10,824 nucleotides of DNA from Pseudomonadota bacterium. GTDB lineage: Bacteria > Pseudomonadota > Gammaproteobacteria > Burkholderiales > Burkholderiaceae_C. The stretch is from positions 1 to 10,824 of the forward strand of contig JAEZKX010000446.1 in the NCBI GenBank assembly GCA_023436025.1, given 5' to 3'. Both the position numbers and the translations under genes were made by a program. How positions within the stretch are numbered: position 1 is the first letter of the stretch; each line of letters opens with the position of its first letter. The notes below the pieces were generated by a model. It did not search any database. It was not told where the DNA came from and saw nothing but the letters and a program-made list of their open reading frames with translations. Positions 1 through 7,197 of this stretch are shown here, in pieces.

Positions 1-986
1 TCTGCGCACCGCTGCGGGCGCAGGCGGCGCGCACCGTCACCGACGGTGCCGGCCGGCGCGTGGTCGTGCCGGCGCGGGTGGAGCGCGTGTTCCCGGCCGG
101 ACCGCCGGCGGCGATCCAGCTCTACACGCTGGCGCCGCAGCTGCTGCTTGGCTGGCCGCGGGCCAACCGGGCGGAGGAACTGCCCTTCCTGCTGCCCGGC
201 ATCGGCAACCGCCCGGAGGTGGGCCGCCTCACCGGCCGCGGCAACACCGCCAACCTGGAAGTGGTGCTGGGGCTGCGGCCCGACCTGGTGGTCGACGCCG
301 GTTCGGTGCGCACGACCTACGTGGAGCTGGCCGACCGCGTGCAGCAGCAGTCCGGCATCCCCTATGCCCTGCTCGATGGCCGCTTCGAGGCCATTCCCGC
401 CAGCTACGCGATCCTGGGCGAACTGCTGGGCCGGCCCGAGCGCGCGCGCGAGCTGGGGCGCCATGCGCAGGACACCATGGCCACGGTGCGCGCGCGTTGC
501 CTGGCCGTGCCGGCCGCGCAGCGACCGCGCGTGTACTTTGCGCGAGGACCGGCCGGCCTCGAAACCGGCCTGGCCGGTTCCATCAACGTCGAGATCCTCG
601 ACTTCCTGGGCCTGCGCAACGTCGCCGCCGAAGCGCCGGGCGGCCTGGCCAATGTCTCGCTGGAGCAGGTGCTGCGCTGGGCGCCCGAGGTCATCGTCAC
701 CATCGACGCCCAGTTCGCCGCCAGCGTGCGCGACAACCCGCTGTGGCAGGCGGTGCCGGCGGTGCGCGCCGGCCGGGTGCACCTGGCGCCCAAGCTGCCC
801 TTCGGCTGGATCGATTTGCCGCCCGGCGTCAATCGCCTGCCCGGGCTGTGGTGGCTGGGCCAGGTGGTCTATCCCGAGCGCTTTCCCGAGGACCTGCGCG
901 CCATCGCGCGCGACTTCCATGCGCGCTACTACCACGTGACGCCCGACGAGTCGCAGCTGACGCGGGTGCTCGCGGGCCGGGGCTAG
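1..986 (+). CDS. Periplasmic metal-chelate/FecB-type ABC substrate-binding protein (5' end outside window)
   Basis: The frame is open from base 3, so the real start lies upstream; the internal GTG at 60 is not the start. The first visible residues end in RAQAA just before RTVTDGAGR, which looks like the end of a signal peptide with an AxA cleavage site, so the protein is exported to the periplasm. The mature part begins with the typical 'TVTDGAGRRVVVP' strand of the FecB/BtuF/TroA-like fold. It continues with a GNR..EVGR segment, LEVVLGLRPDLVV and LEQVLRWAPEVIV. The C-terminal PPGVNRLPGLWWLG..VYPE.FPEDLRA segment is, from memory, typical of iron-complex/HemV-type binding proteins. About 327 residues are visible. 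The stop is one base before the permease start, so the two are co-transcribed and the protein should deliver substrate to that permease. The ligand (siderophore, heme, cobalamin or molybdate) cannot be assigned from sequence. Confidence 0.88.
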   Translation, partial: CAPLRAQAARTVTDGAGRRVVVPARVERVFPAGPPAAIQLYTLAPQLLLGWPRANRAEELPFLLPGIGNRPEVGRLTGRGNTANLEVVLGLRPDLVVDAGSVRTTYVELADRVQQQSGIPYALLDGRFEAIPASYAILGELLGRPERARELGRHAQDTMATVRARCLAVPAAQRPRVYFARGPAGLETGLAGSINVEILDFLGLRNVAAEAPGGLANVSLEQVLRWAPEVIVTIDAQFAASVRDNPLWQAVPAVRAGRVHLAPKLPFGWIDLPPGVNRLPGLWWLGQVVYPERFPEDLRAIARDFHARYYHVTPDESQLTRVLAGRG

Positions 987-987
987 C

Positions 988-2007
988 GTGCGCGGGCCGC
1001 GCGGCGCCTGGGCCGCCCCGCTGGTGGCGCGGGCCGTGCTGGCCGCGGGCGTGCTGTTCGCCTTCGCGCAGGGGCGCTACCCGGTCAGCCTGGCCGAGCT
1101 GGCGCAGCTGGCCTGGGCGCAGCTCACCGGGCAGCAGGCCGGCGTGGCGCCGAACGTGGAGACCGTGGTGTGGCAGATCCGCGGTCCGCGCGTGCTGGCG
1201 GCCATCGCCGTCGGCGCCGCGCTGTCGGTGGCGGGCGCGGCCTTCCAGGGGCTGTTCCGCAATCCGCTGGTCTCGCCCGACATCCTGGGCGCATCGGCTG
1301 GTGCCGCGCTGGGCGCGCTGCTGGGCATCTACCTGTCGCTCGGCCTGGTCGGCATCCAGGCCGCGGCCTTCGCCGGCGGCCTGCTGGCGGTGGCGCTGGT
1401 CTACGCGTTGGGGGCGTCCATGCGCGCCGGCGATCCGGTGCTGATGCTGCTGCTCACCGGCGTCGTGGTCGGATCGCTGCTGGGGGCTGGCATCGGGCTG
1501 GTCAAGGTGCTGGCCGATCCCTACAACCAGCTGCCCGCCATGACCTTCTGGCTGCTGGGCAGCCTGGCGGCGGTGAGCGCGAAGGACCTGCTGCCGCTGC
1601 TGCTGCCGGTGGCGGCGGGAACCGCGCTGTTGCTGGTGCTGCGCTGGCGGCTGGACGTGATGGCGCTGCCGGACGAGGAGGCGCGCGCGCTGGGCGCGCC
1701 CACCGGCGTGCTGCGGCTGGCGATCGTCGCCGCCGCCACCCTGGTGACGGCCGCCAGCGTCGCCACCGCCGGCATCGTCGGCTGGGTGGGGCTGGTCGTG
1801 CCCCATCTCGCGCGCCTGCTGGTGGGCCCGTCGTTTCCGCGCCTGCTGCCGGTGACCGCTTTGCTGGGCGGCGCCTTCCTGCTGGCGATCGACACGCTGG
1901 CCCGCACGCTGGCGGCGGTCGAGATCCCGCTGGGCATCCTGACCGCCGTGGTCGGCACGCCCTTCTTCCTGGCCCTGCTGCGCGGCGGCCGCCACCGGGC
2001 GGGCTGA
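988..2007 (+). CDS. FecCD-family ABC transporter permease
   Basis: An inner-membrane permease of 339 residues, the usual size for BtuC/FecCD proteins with about ten helices. Family motifs appear in order: RGPRVLAA (65-72); GAAFQGLFRNPLVSPDI (83-99) followed by LGASAGA; PDEEARALG (228-236), lying in the region of the cytoplasmic loop that couples to the ATPase; GWVGLVVPHLARLLVG (265-280); and GTPFFLALL (323-331) near the C terminus. The GTG at 988 is chosen as start because it is one base after the upstream stop and leaves the first helix whole. A later in-frame GTG at 1024 is possible but would shorten the N-terminal tail. The stop overlaps the ATPase start (TGATG), implying translational coupling. 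The protein forms the channel, probably as a homodimer, for the substrate bound by the upstream periplasmic protein. Confidence 0.93.
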   Translation: MRGPRGAWAAPLVARAVLAAGVLFAFAQGRYPVSLAELAQLAWAQLTGQQAGVAPNVETVVWQIRGPRVLAAIAVGAALSVAGAAFQGLFRNPLVSPDILGASAGAALGALLGIYLSLGLVGIQAAAFAGGLLAVALVYALGASMRAGDPVLMLLLTGVVVGSLLGAGIGLVKVLADPYNQLPAMTFWLLGSLAAVSAKDLLPLLLPVAAGTALLLVLRWRLDVMALPDEEARALGAPTGVLRLAIVAAATLVTAASVATAGIVGWVGLVVPHLARLLVGPSFPRLLPVTALLGGAFLLAIDTLARTLAAVEIPLGILTAVVGTPFFLALLRGGRHRAG

Positions 2008-2771
2008 TGCTGGCGGCACAGGGCCTCGCCATCGGCTACCCCGGACGCCGGGTCGGCGCCGGCTTCGAGCTCACACTGGCCGCGGGCGAGGTGTTGGCGC
2101 TGCTGGGGCCCAATGGCGGCGGCAAGACCACGCTGCTGAAGACGCTGCTGGGCCTGATCCCGCCGCAAGCCGGCGAGGTGTGGCTGGCTGGCCGCCCGCT
2201 GGCGCGCATCCCGCTGCGCGAACGCGCCCTGCAACTGGCCTATGTGCCGCAGGCGGCCGCGCCCGGCTTCGGCCTGCGGGTGCGCGAGGTGGTGCTGCTG
2301 GGGCGCACCGCCCATGGAGGCCTGCTGGCGGCGCCGACGGCGCGCGACCGCGCGGTGGTGGCCGAATCGCTGGCGCGCCTGGGCATCGCGCAACTGGCCG
2401 AACGGCCGGTCGACCAGCTCTCGGGCGGGGAGCGCCAGCTGGTGCTGGTGGCGCGGGCCCTGGCGCAGGAGCCGCGCGCCGTGCTCCTGGACGAACCCAC
2501 CGCCAGCCTCGACTTCGGCAACCAGGGACGGGTGCTGCGCGAGATCCGCCGGCTGGCCGACGCCGGCCTGGCGGTGTTGTTCACCACGCACGATCCGAAC
2601 CATGCCTTGCGCCATGCCGACGGCGTGCTGCTGGTGCGCGACGGCCGCACCCTGGCCCAGGGACCGGCCGACGCCCTGCTGCGGTCCGAGGTCCTGCAGG
2701 CGCTGTATGGCACGCCGGTGGAGGAACTGGGCGACGCCGTTTCCGGCCGCCGCGCCTACCTGCCCGCCTGA
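2007..2771 (+). CDS. FecE/BtuD-type ABC transporter ATP-binding protein
   Basis: A 254-residue cytoplasmic ATPase that powers the importer. All nucleotide-binding motifs are present: Walker A GPNGGGKT (34-41), Q-loop glutamine in YVPQ (Q82), signature LSGGE (138-142), Walker B VLLDEP (159-164), D-loop SLD (167-169) and H-loop histidine in TTHD (H195). The Walker A spelling with a third glycine and TT instead of ST is a mild variant also seen in metal-chelate importers. The ATG overlaps the permease stop, so binding protein, permease and ATPase form one operon. Nothing suggests loss of function. The family assignment to iron-complex/cobalamin uptake (COG1120-like) is secure; the particular substrate is not. 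Confidence 0.94.
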   Translation: MLAAQGLAIGYPGRRVGAGFELTLAAGEVLALLGPNGGGKTTLLKTLLGLIPPQAGEVWLAGRPLARIPLRERALQLAYVPQAAAPGFGLRVREVVLLGRTAHGGLLAAPTARDRAVVAESLARLGIAQLAERPVDQLSGGERQLVLVARALAQEPRAVLLDEPTASLDFGNQGRVLREIRRLADAGLAVLFTTHDPNHALRHADGVLLVRDGRTLAQGPADALLRSEVLQALYGTPVEELGDAVSGRRAYLPA

Positions 2772-2809
2772 TCGCCCATTCCAGGTCGCGCGGTGGGGCC
2801 CCGCGGCCC

Positions 2810-2815
2810 TACACT
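2810..2815 (+). promoter_or_regulatory. Candidate -10 box (TACACT) just before the sensor kinase ATG
   Basis: TACACT matches the sigma-70 -10 consensus at four of six positions and ends seven bases before the ATG at 2823. This would place transcription initiation at or next to the A of the start codon, giving a leaderless or nearly leaderless mRNA. No convincing -35 box is seen 16-18 bases upstream, where the sequence is plain GC, and there is no good Shine-Dalgarno sequence before the ATG. The same CCTACACTG string occurs at the same distance before the tctC gene at 8151, which strengthens the reading. It remains a prediction from position and sequence only. Confidence 0.4.
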
Positions 2816-2822
2816 GTGGCCA

Positions 2823-5564
2823 ATGACGCTTTGGCGAAGCGCCCGCAAACTTCTGACCTGCACGGTGCTGGCCCTCGCCGGGCTGGCGCCCGCGCAGGCC
2901 GATCACTTGCCCGGGCTGGCCGTGGCCGGCCGGCTGGCGCTGGCGGAGGTGCCGGAACGCGCCGTCCCCCTGGTGGGGCAGTGGGGCTTCGCCTGGAACC
3001 AGTTCGTCGATCCGGGGTGGCAGCAGCTGCCCACCACCGCGCTGGCGCCGGTGCCGGCCAGCTGGAACGACCTGGACACGGGCGGCAAGCCGCCCGGCGC
3101 CGACGGCTGGGGCAGCTATGTCCTGCAGCTGGATTGCCCGGCCGGCAGCGCGATGGCCATCGAGGCGATCGGCCAGCGCACCGCGGCGCGCATGTTCGTC
3201 AACGGCACCGAGGTGGCGGCGCACGGTTCGCCCGGGCCCTCGCCGGCGCAGAACGTGGCGGCCGTCTACAACCGCACGCCGGTGTCGCCGGAATTCGCCT
3301 GCCCGCTGCGCATCACCCTGCACGTGGCCAACTACGACCACCGCGCCGGCGGCTTCGTGCGGCCCATCGTCGCCGGACCCGAGCAGGTGCTGGCGCGCGA
3401 GCGCGAGTCGCGCCTGATCAGCCATGCGATGCTGCTGTCGGCCTATCTTTTCACCGGCTTCATCGCGCTGATCTTCTTCGCGGTGCGGCGGCGCGAGCCG
3501 GTGCCCTTGCTGTATGGCCTGTTCTGCCTGGCCATGGCCGTCTACACCGACATCGGCACGGGCGAGCGCATCTTCCTGCGCTGGCTGCCGCCGCAGGTGC
3601 CCTGGCGGCCGTTCATGACCGCCGAATACCTGGCCTGGACCAGTGCCATGGCCCTGTTCACCGCGACCTTGCGCGGCCTGTTTCCCCAGCAGGTCCCCCG
3701 CCGGCTCGTCGCCTGCGTCCTGGCCGCGCTGGGCGCGGGCGCGATCGCCGCGGTGTTGCTGCCACCGGGCGTCTACTCGCACGCGGCCGTGCCGGGCCAG
3801 GCGATCGCCGTGCTGGTGGCCGGCTACGTCGCGGTGCGCATTCTCGGCGGCCAGCGCCGCAACTCCATCGACGCGCGGGTGCTGCTGGCCGGACTGCTGG
3901 CGGTTCTGGCGACGCTGCTGCTGGACCTGCTCTTCATCGAGTCGGTCGGGCCGGGTCACAAGTTCGGGCCGATCGGCTTCGCCATCTTCCTGCTGTCGCC
4001 AGCCGTGGTGATCGGCCGGCGCCTGAGCCAGGCGCTCAACGCCGAACAGCGGGCGCACACGCTGGAAGAGAACGCGCGGCTGCGCGAAGACGTGGAGCGC
4101 ATGTCGCGCCACGACCTGAAGACGCCCTTGAACAGCATCCTGGGCGTGACCCGCCTGCTGCGTGACGACATGCGGCTGAACACCGAGCAGCGCGAGCTGG
4201 TCGGCGTGCTGCAGCGATCGGGCTTCCGCATGCTGGAGATGGTCAACCTGTCGCTGGGGCTGTTCCGCATGGAGACCGGCACCTACGACTTCCGGCCGCA
4301 GGCGGTCGACCTGCGCGAGGTGGCCACCCGCGTGCTGGTGGACCTGCACTCCTATGCCGAGGCGGGCGGCGTGACCCTGCACCTGGAGGACGCCAATCCC
4401 GAGCCGGTCTACGTGCGCGCCGAGGAGCTGCTGTGCTACTCGATCCTGGCCAACCTGGTGAAGAACGCGGTGGAGGCGGCCGGATCCGGCGCCCGGGTGA
4501 CGCTGCGCCTGCGCCGGGGCGACCCGGTGACCCTGACGGTGCACAACCCCGGCGAGGTGCCGGCCGACATCGCCGGCCGCTTCTTCGACAAGTACGTCAC
4601 CAGCGGCAAGAGCGGGGGCACCGGCCTGGGCACCTATTCCGCGCGCCTGATGGCGCGGGCCCAGCAGGGCGACCTGGCCATGGCGACCGGCGCGGCCGGC
4701 ACCACCGTCACGCTGACGCTGCGGCCACTGAGGGACGAGGCCACGGTGCCGCAGCCGCTGCTGCCGGCCCGGCGTCCCGAGCCGCAATGGGACGCCACGC
4801 GCCCGCCGCGCGAGGTGCTGCTGGTGGACGACGACGAGTACACGCGGCTGGTGATGCGCCGCTACCTGCCCAGTCCGCCTTTCGTGGTGGAAACGGCGGG
4901 CAACGGCCAGGCCGCGGCCGACGTGATGTCGCGCCGCTGGCCGCACTACCTGCTGATCGACATGGAGATGCCGTTTCGCAGCGGCGTCGACACCGTGCGC
5001 TGGGTGCGCGAGCAGGAGGCCACGCGCCGCCGCCGGCCCTGCCACGTGCTGATGCTGTCCGGCAACGACGACGAGGCCTCGATGCAGCGCGCGCTGGAAG
5101 CGGGCGCCGACCGCTTCCTGGTCAAGCCGGTGACGCGCGAGCTGCTGCTGTCGACGCTGTGGGAGATGGAGACCGGCATGTCCTACGCGGACAGCCTGGG
5201 CCATGCCGGCGAGGAGCAGTCCGAGCTGGCGCCGCTGGAGGGGTCGACCATGGAAGACGAGATCGTCATGGTGGATCCGGAGTGGATCGAGTTCTTCCCG
5301 GACTTCATGCGAAGCCAGCGCGAGACGGTCGATGCCATGGCGCGCGCGCTGGACGCGGGCGACCGCGAGGACGTGCAGTTCCTCGCCCACCGCGCCACCG
5401 GCGGACTGGGCACCATGGGCCTGGCCTGGGCGGCGCGCCAGACGCGCGCGGTGGAGCGCGAGGCGCTGCATGCGCCGCCGGAGGAGCTGGAGCAGCGCAT
5501 CCGGGTGCTGCGCGAGCACCTGCGTAAGGTGCGTTTCGAATCGTCGGAGGAGCGCCAGGGGTAG
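2823..5564 (+). CDS. Hybrid sensor histidine kinase, 7TMR-DISM sensor + HisKA + HATPase + receiver + HPt-like domain
   Basis: The ATG at 2823 is preferred to the GTG at 2793 because it starts a clean signal peptide (MTLWRSARKLL...APAQA, cleavage near residue 26). The protein has 913 residues. Residues about 40-190 form a periplasmic domain with the look of the jelly-roll sugar-binding fold of 7TMR-DISM sensors (WGSYVL, FVNG, LHVANYDHRAGG). About seven hydrophobic helices lie between 198 and 400. Then come a coiled linker, the HisKA box SRHDLKTPLNSI with phosphoacceptor H430, the ATPase N-box NLVKNAVEA (N548) and G-box GGTGLGT (598-604). A receiver follows with acidic D669-D671, phosphoacceptor D713, S746 and K768. 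Residues 815-905 look like an HPt domain with H856, but the usual lysine three residues later is T859. It should sense an external ligand and drive a phosphorelay. It follows the ABC importer by 51 bases, so a link to that substrate is possible but unproven. No partner regulator is adjacent. Confidence 0.9.
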   Translation: MTLWRSARKLLTCTVLALAGLAPAQADHLPGLAVAGRLALAEVPERAVPLVGQWGFAWNQFVDPGWQQLPTTALAPVPASWNDLDTGGKPPGADGWGSYVLQLDCPAGSAMAIEAIGQRTAARMFVNGTEVAAHGSPGPSPAQNVAAVYNRTPVSPEFACPLRITLHVANYDHRAGGFVRPIVAGPEQVLARERESRLISHAMLLSAYLFTGFIALIFFAVRRREPVPLLYGLFCLAMAVYTDIGTGERIFLRWLPPQVPWRPFMTAEYLAWTSAMALFTATLRGLFPQQVPRRLVACVLAALGAGAIAAVLLPPGVYSHAAVPGQAIAVLVAGYVAVRILGGQRRNSIDARVLLAGLLAVLATLLLDLLFIESVGPGHKFGPIGFAIFLLSPAVVIGRRLSQALNAEQRAHTLEENARLREDVERMSRHDLKTPLNSILGVTRLLRDDMRLNTEQRELVGVLQRSGFRMLEMVNLSLGLFRMETGTYDFRPQAVDLREVATRVLVDLHSYAEAGGVTLHLEDANPEPVYVRAEELLCYSILANLVKNAVEAAGSGARVTLRLRRGDPVTLTVHNPGEVPADIAGRFFDKYVTSGKSGGTGLGTYSARLMARAQQGDLAMATGAAGTTVTLTLRPLRDEATVPQPLLPARRPEPQWDATRPPREVLLVDDDEYTRLVMRRYLPSPPFVVETAGNGQAAADVMSRRWPHYLLIDMEMPFRSGVDTVRWVREQEATRRRRPCHVLMLSGNDDEASMQRALEAGADRFLVKPVTRELLLSTLWEMETGMSYADSLGHAGEEQSELAPLEGSTMEDEIVMVDPEWIEFFPDFMRSQRETVDAMARALDAGDREDVQFLAHRATGGLGTMGLAWAARQTRAVEREALHAPPEELEQRIRVLREHLRKVRFESSEERQG

Positions 5565-5627
5565 CATGGCGCAGCGGCTTTAGGGAAGGTCTGAACAAGA
5601 CTGGTTCGTGCGGTCACGTGGCCCTGC

Positions 5628-5948
5628 GATGAATTCAAGGCGGCGGCGATCCAGGGGTGCGTGCGGCCAGGCGTGTCAATGGCAGCGGTAGCCTTGGCGC
5701 ACGGCTGAACTCGACGATGCTGCGCAAGTGGGCGACCCAGGCGGAGCGCATGATCGGATCCATACAGCGGTCGCGCCGGCTGCCGTGCAGGCGCCGCCGC
5801 CGTCGTTCGTTCCCTGGCGCTTCCGGCGCCGGACGTCAACGGCGAGATTCGCATCGAGCTGCAGCACGCGGGAACAACGGTGAAGATCGTCTGGCCAGCC
5901 TCCTCGGCCGGCGACTGCGCCGCTTGGTTGCGCGACTGGCTGAGATAA
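5628..5948 (+). pseudogene. IS66 TnpA (Orf1) remnant, three frameshifts
   Basis: The reading starts in one frame as DEFKAAAIQGCVRPGVSMAA then VALAHG (5628-5705). It continues one frame back as LNSTMLRKWATQAERM (5705-5752), then as RIHTAVAP...PPPSFVP (about 5758-5813). It returns to the first frame as LALPAPDVNGEIRIELQ and TTVKIVWPASSAGDCAAW, ending LRDWLR and TAA at 5946-5948. These are the helix-turn-helix start, the 'LN..MLRKW' centre and the 'IRIEL...V.WP......CAAWLR' end typical of IS66 TnpA. Three successive one-base losses (near 5705, 5752 and 5812) bring the frame back, so no continuous protein is made. The N-terminal few residues and start codon are not recognisable. Confident as a fossil; not expressed as a functional protein. 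Confidence 0.75.
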
Positions 5949-6131
5949 TTCGCTGGATGCCGTGTGGCTTTGCACCGAGCCATGGACATGCGTGCCGGAG
6001 CCGACACGGCGCTGGCGCGAGTGGTCCAGGTCTTCGGTGCGGCGCGACCTCATCACGCCTATGTCTTTGCCAACAAGCGCTCGACGGGCCTGAAAGTGCC
6101 CGTGCACGACGGGATTGGCGTCTGGCTCGTT
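5945..6131 (+). pseudogene. IS66 TnpB (Orf2) remnant, frameshifted and truncated
   Basis: Directly overlapping the tnpA stop is ATA-ATT-CGC, a decayed form of the usual MIR start, with the ATG mutated to ATA. The frame slips to DAVWLCTEP (5956-5982). It slips again at about 5981, where one base is missing between the GAG-CC and the ATG, to MDMRAGADTALARVVQVFG followed by AARPHHAYVFANKRSTGLKV and PVHDGIGVWL. This series is the core of IS66 TnpB (DAVWL..EP.DMR.G.......VF.....H.AY.FAN.R....K.L.HDG.G.WL). Similarity stops near 6131 and the C-terminal part is missing. The open frame that begins at 5964 and runs past this point reads unrelated sequence after residue about 56, so it should not be called a gene. 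Confidence 0.75.
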
Positions 6132-6186
6132 GCTCCTGCGAGGATTCCTCTGGCGCGCATGATGACGTGCCTCCGGCAGCAACGCA

Positions 6187-6226
6187 CCCCGGCCGCCGCC
6201 CGGGGGGCGCAGCGCGAGCGCTGCGC
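6187..6226. repeat. Two adjacent GC-rich inverted repeats in a gene-free stretch
   Basis: CCCCGG (6187-6192) pairs with CCGGGG (6200-6205) across seven bases, and GCGCAGCG (6207-6214) pairs with CGCTGCGC (6219-6226) across four. They lie about 70-110 bases beyond the stop of the minus-strand lyase gene, so they could slow or end transcription coming from that side. Neither is followed by a T-run on either strand, so a standard intrinsic terminator is not supported. The rest of 6132-6294 shows no gene, RNA or repeat that I can recognise. Confidence 0.35.
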
Positions 6227-6294
6227 GTCAATGTGCGATCTTCGAAGACTGTTTTGGACGCGACCAAACGTGCGGCCACGTGGCGCCTGCTGCC

Positions 6295-7197
6295 TTAGAC
6301 GCGGGGCTTGTCGCCGCCGAACAGCGCGTCCAGGTGCCGCTCGAACGCGTGATAGCCGATGCGGTCGTACAGTTCCTCGCGCGTCTGCATCTGGTCGATC
6401 ACGTTGCGCTGGTGGCCGTCGCGGCGCAGGGCGGTGTAGACGTTCTCGGCCGCCTTGTTCATCGCCCGGAAAGCGGACAGCGGGTACAGCACCATCCCGA
6501 CGCCGGCGTCGCGCAGTTCGTCGACGGAGAACAGCGGGGTCTGGCCGAACTCGGTGATATTCGCAAGAAGGGGTGCACCCACGGCGTCGGCGAAGCGGCG
6601 GTAGGTCGCCAGGTCATACGCGGCCTCGGCGAACACAGCGTCGGCCCCCGCCTCAAGGCAGGCGTGCGCACGCTCGATGGCCGCGTCCACGCCCTCCACC
6701 GAAATGGCGTCTGTGCGCGCGATGATGAAGAACTGGTTGTCGGTGCGCGCATCCACCGCGGCCTTGATGCGGTCCACCATTTCCGGTGCGGTGACGATGT
6801 CCTTGCCGGGGCGGTGGCCGCAACGCTTGGCGCCTGCCTGGTCCTCGATGTGGCACGCGGCGGCGCCGGCTTGTACCAGGCTCTTGATGGTGCGCGAAAT
6901 GTTGAAGGCGCTTGGGCCGAAACCGGTGTCGATGTCCACCGCCAGCGGCACATCGCAGACGTGGGTGATGCGGCGAACGTCGATCAGCACGTCTTCCAGG
7001 CCGATGATGCCAAGGTCCGGCAGGCCCAACGAACCCGCGGACACGCCGCCGCCGGAAAGGTAGATGGCCTTGTAGCCTGCGCGCTTGGCGAGCAGCGCGT
7101 GGTTGGCGTTGATGGTGCCGACGATCTGCAGCGGCTCTTCCTGGGCGAGGGCGGCGCGGAAGCGCGCGCCGGGCGAGGCGGAGGTGGTTTGGGTCAT
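6295..7197 (-). CDS. prpB: 2-methylisocitrate lyase-type enzyme (isocitrate lyase/PEP mutase superfamily)
   Basis: A 300-residue cytoplasmic lyase whose sequence runs collinear with E. coli PrpB as I remember it, including QIVGTINANHALLA, YLSGGGVSAGSLGLPDLGI, ANITEFG.TPLF and YPLSAFRAMN. The PrpB hallmark KRCGHR is intact with catalytic C126. The Mg/substrate residues D61, D88, D90, E118, R161 and E191 are also kept, each three positions later than in E. coli. PrpB splits (2S,3R)-2-methylisocitrate into pyruvate and succinate, the last step of the methylcitrate cycle. The start ATG overlaps the upstream racemase stop (ATGA), so it is the second gene of a coupled pair. No methylcitrate synthase gene is near, and the neighbours are carboxylate receptors and a PrpD-family gene. 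The natural substrate may therefore be a related alkyl-isocitrate or alkylmalate rather than propionate-derived methylisocitrate. Confidence 0.87.
   Translation of the reverse strand: MTQTTSASPGARFRAALAQEEPLQIVGTINANHALLAKRAGYKAIYLSGGGVSAGSLGLPDLGIIGLEDVLIDVRRITHVCDVPLAVDIDTGFGPSAFNISRTIKSLVQAGAAACHIEDQAGAKRCGHRPGKDIVTAPEMVDRIKAAVDARTDNQFFIIARTDAISVEGVDAAIERAHACLEAGADAVFAEAAYDLATYRRFADAVGAPLLANITEFGQTPLFSVDELRDAGVGMVLYPLSAFRAMNKAAENVYTALRRDGHQRNVIDQMQTREELYDRIGYHAFERHLDALFGGDKPRV

Larger units (their letters stand above)
5628..6131 (+). mobile_element. Decayed IS66-family insertion sequence fragment (tnpA and tnpB remnants)
   Basis: No intact gene occupies 5565-6294. Reading the three + frames together recovers the two small accessory proteins of an IS66 element in their normal order: a TnpA-like protein, then a TnpB-like protein. 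Both carry several single-base frameshifts. The large transposase gene tnpC is absent, and no matching terminal inverted repeats or target duplication could be found. The element is therefore immobile and old. It sits exactly between the ABC/kinase block and the carboxylate module, suggesting a past insertion or rearrangement at this junction. Identification rests on remembered family motifs, not on a search. Confidence 0.75.

Noticed and set aside
1521..5567. A 1348-codon open frame on the minus strand across the permease, ATPase and sensor kinase genes
   Set aside because: It is a by-product of strong GC bias at third positions in the genes on the other strand. Its translation is rich in R, Q, H, G and A and shows no domain, while the plus-strand frames contain complete, motif-rich proteins.
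5583..5599. GGGAAGGTCTGAACAAG just after the kinase gene, resembling an insertion-sequence terminal repeat
   Set aside because: No inverted partner was found near 6130-6295, and it does not look like an IS66 end, so there is no support beyond a vague resemblance.
6207..6226. GCGCAGCG/CGCTGCGC hairpin as an intrinsic terminator
   Set aside because: There is no T-run on either strand after the stem and it is 70 or more bases past the nearest stop, so it is listed only as an inverted repeat.
5657..6298. A 213-codon plus-strand open frame in the gap between the two blocks
   Set aside because: It is a mixed reading of IS66 tnpA and tnpB remnants in shifting frames, with only one stretch (LNSTMLRKW...) in the true frame; it is not a gene.
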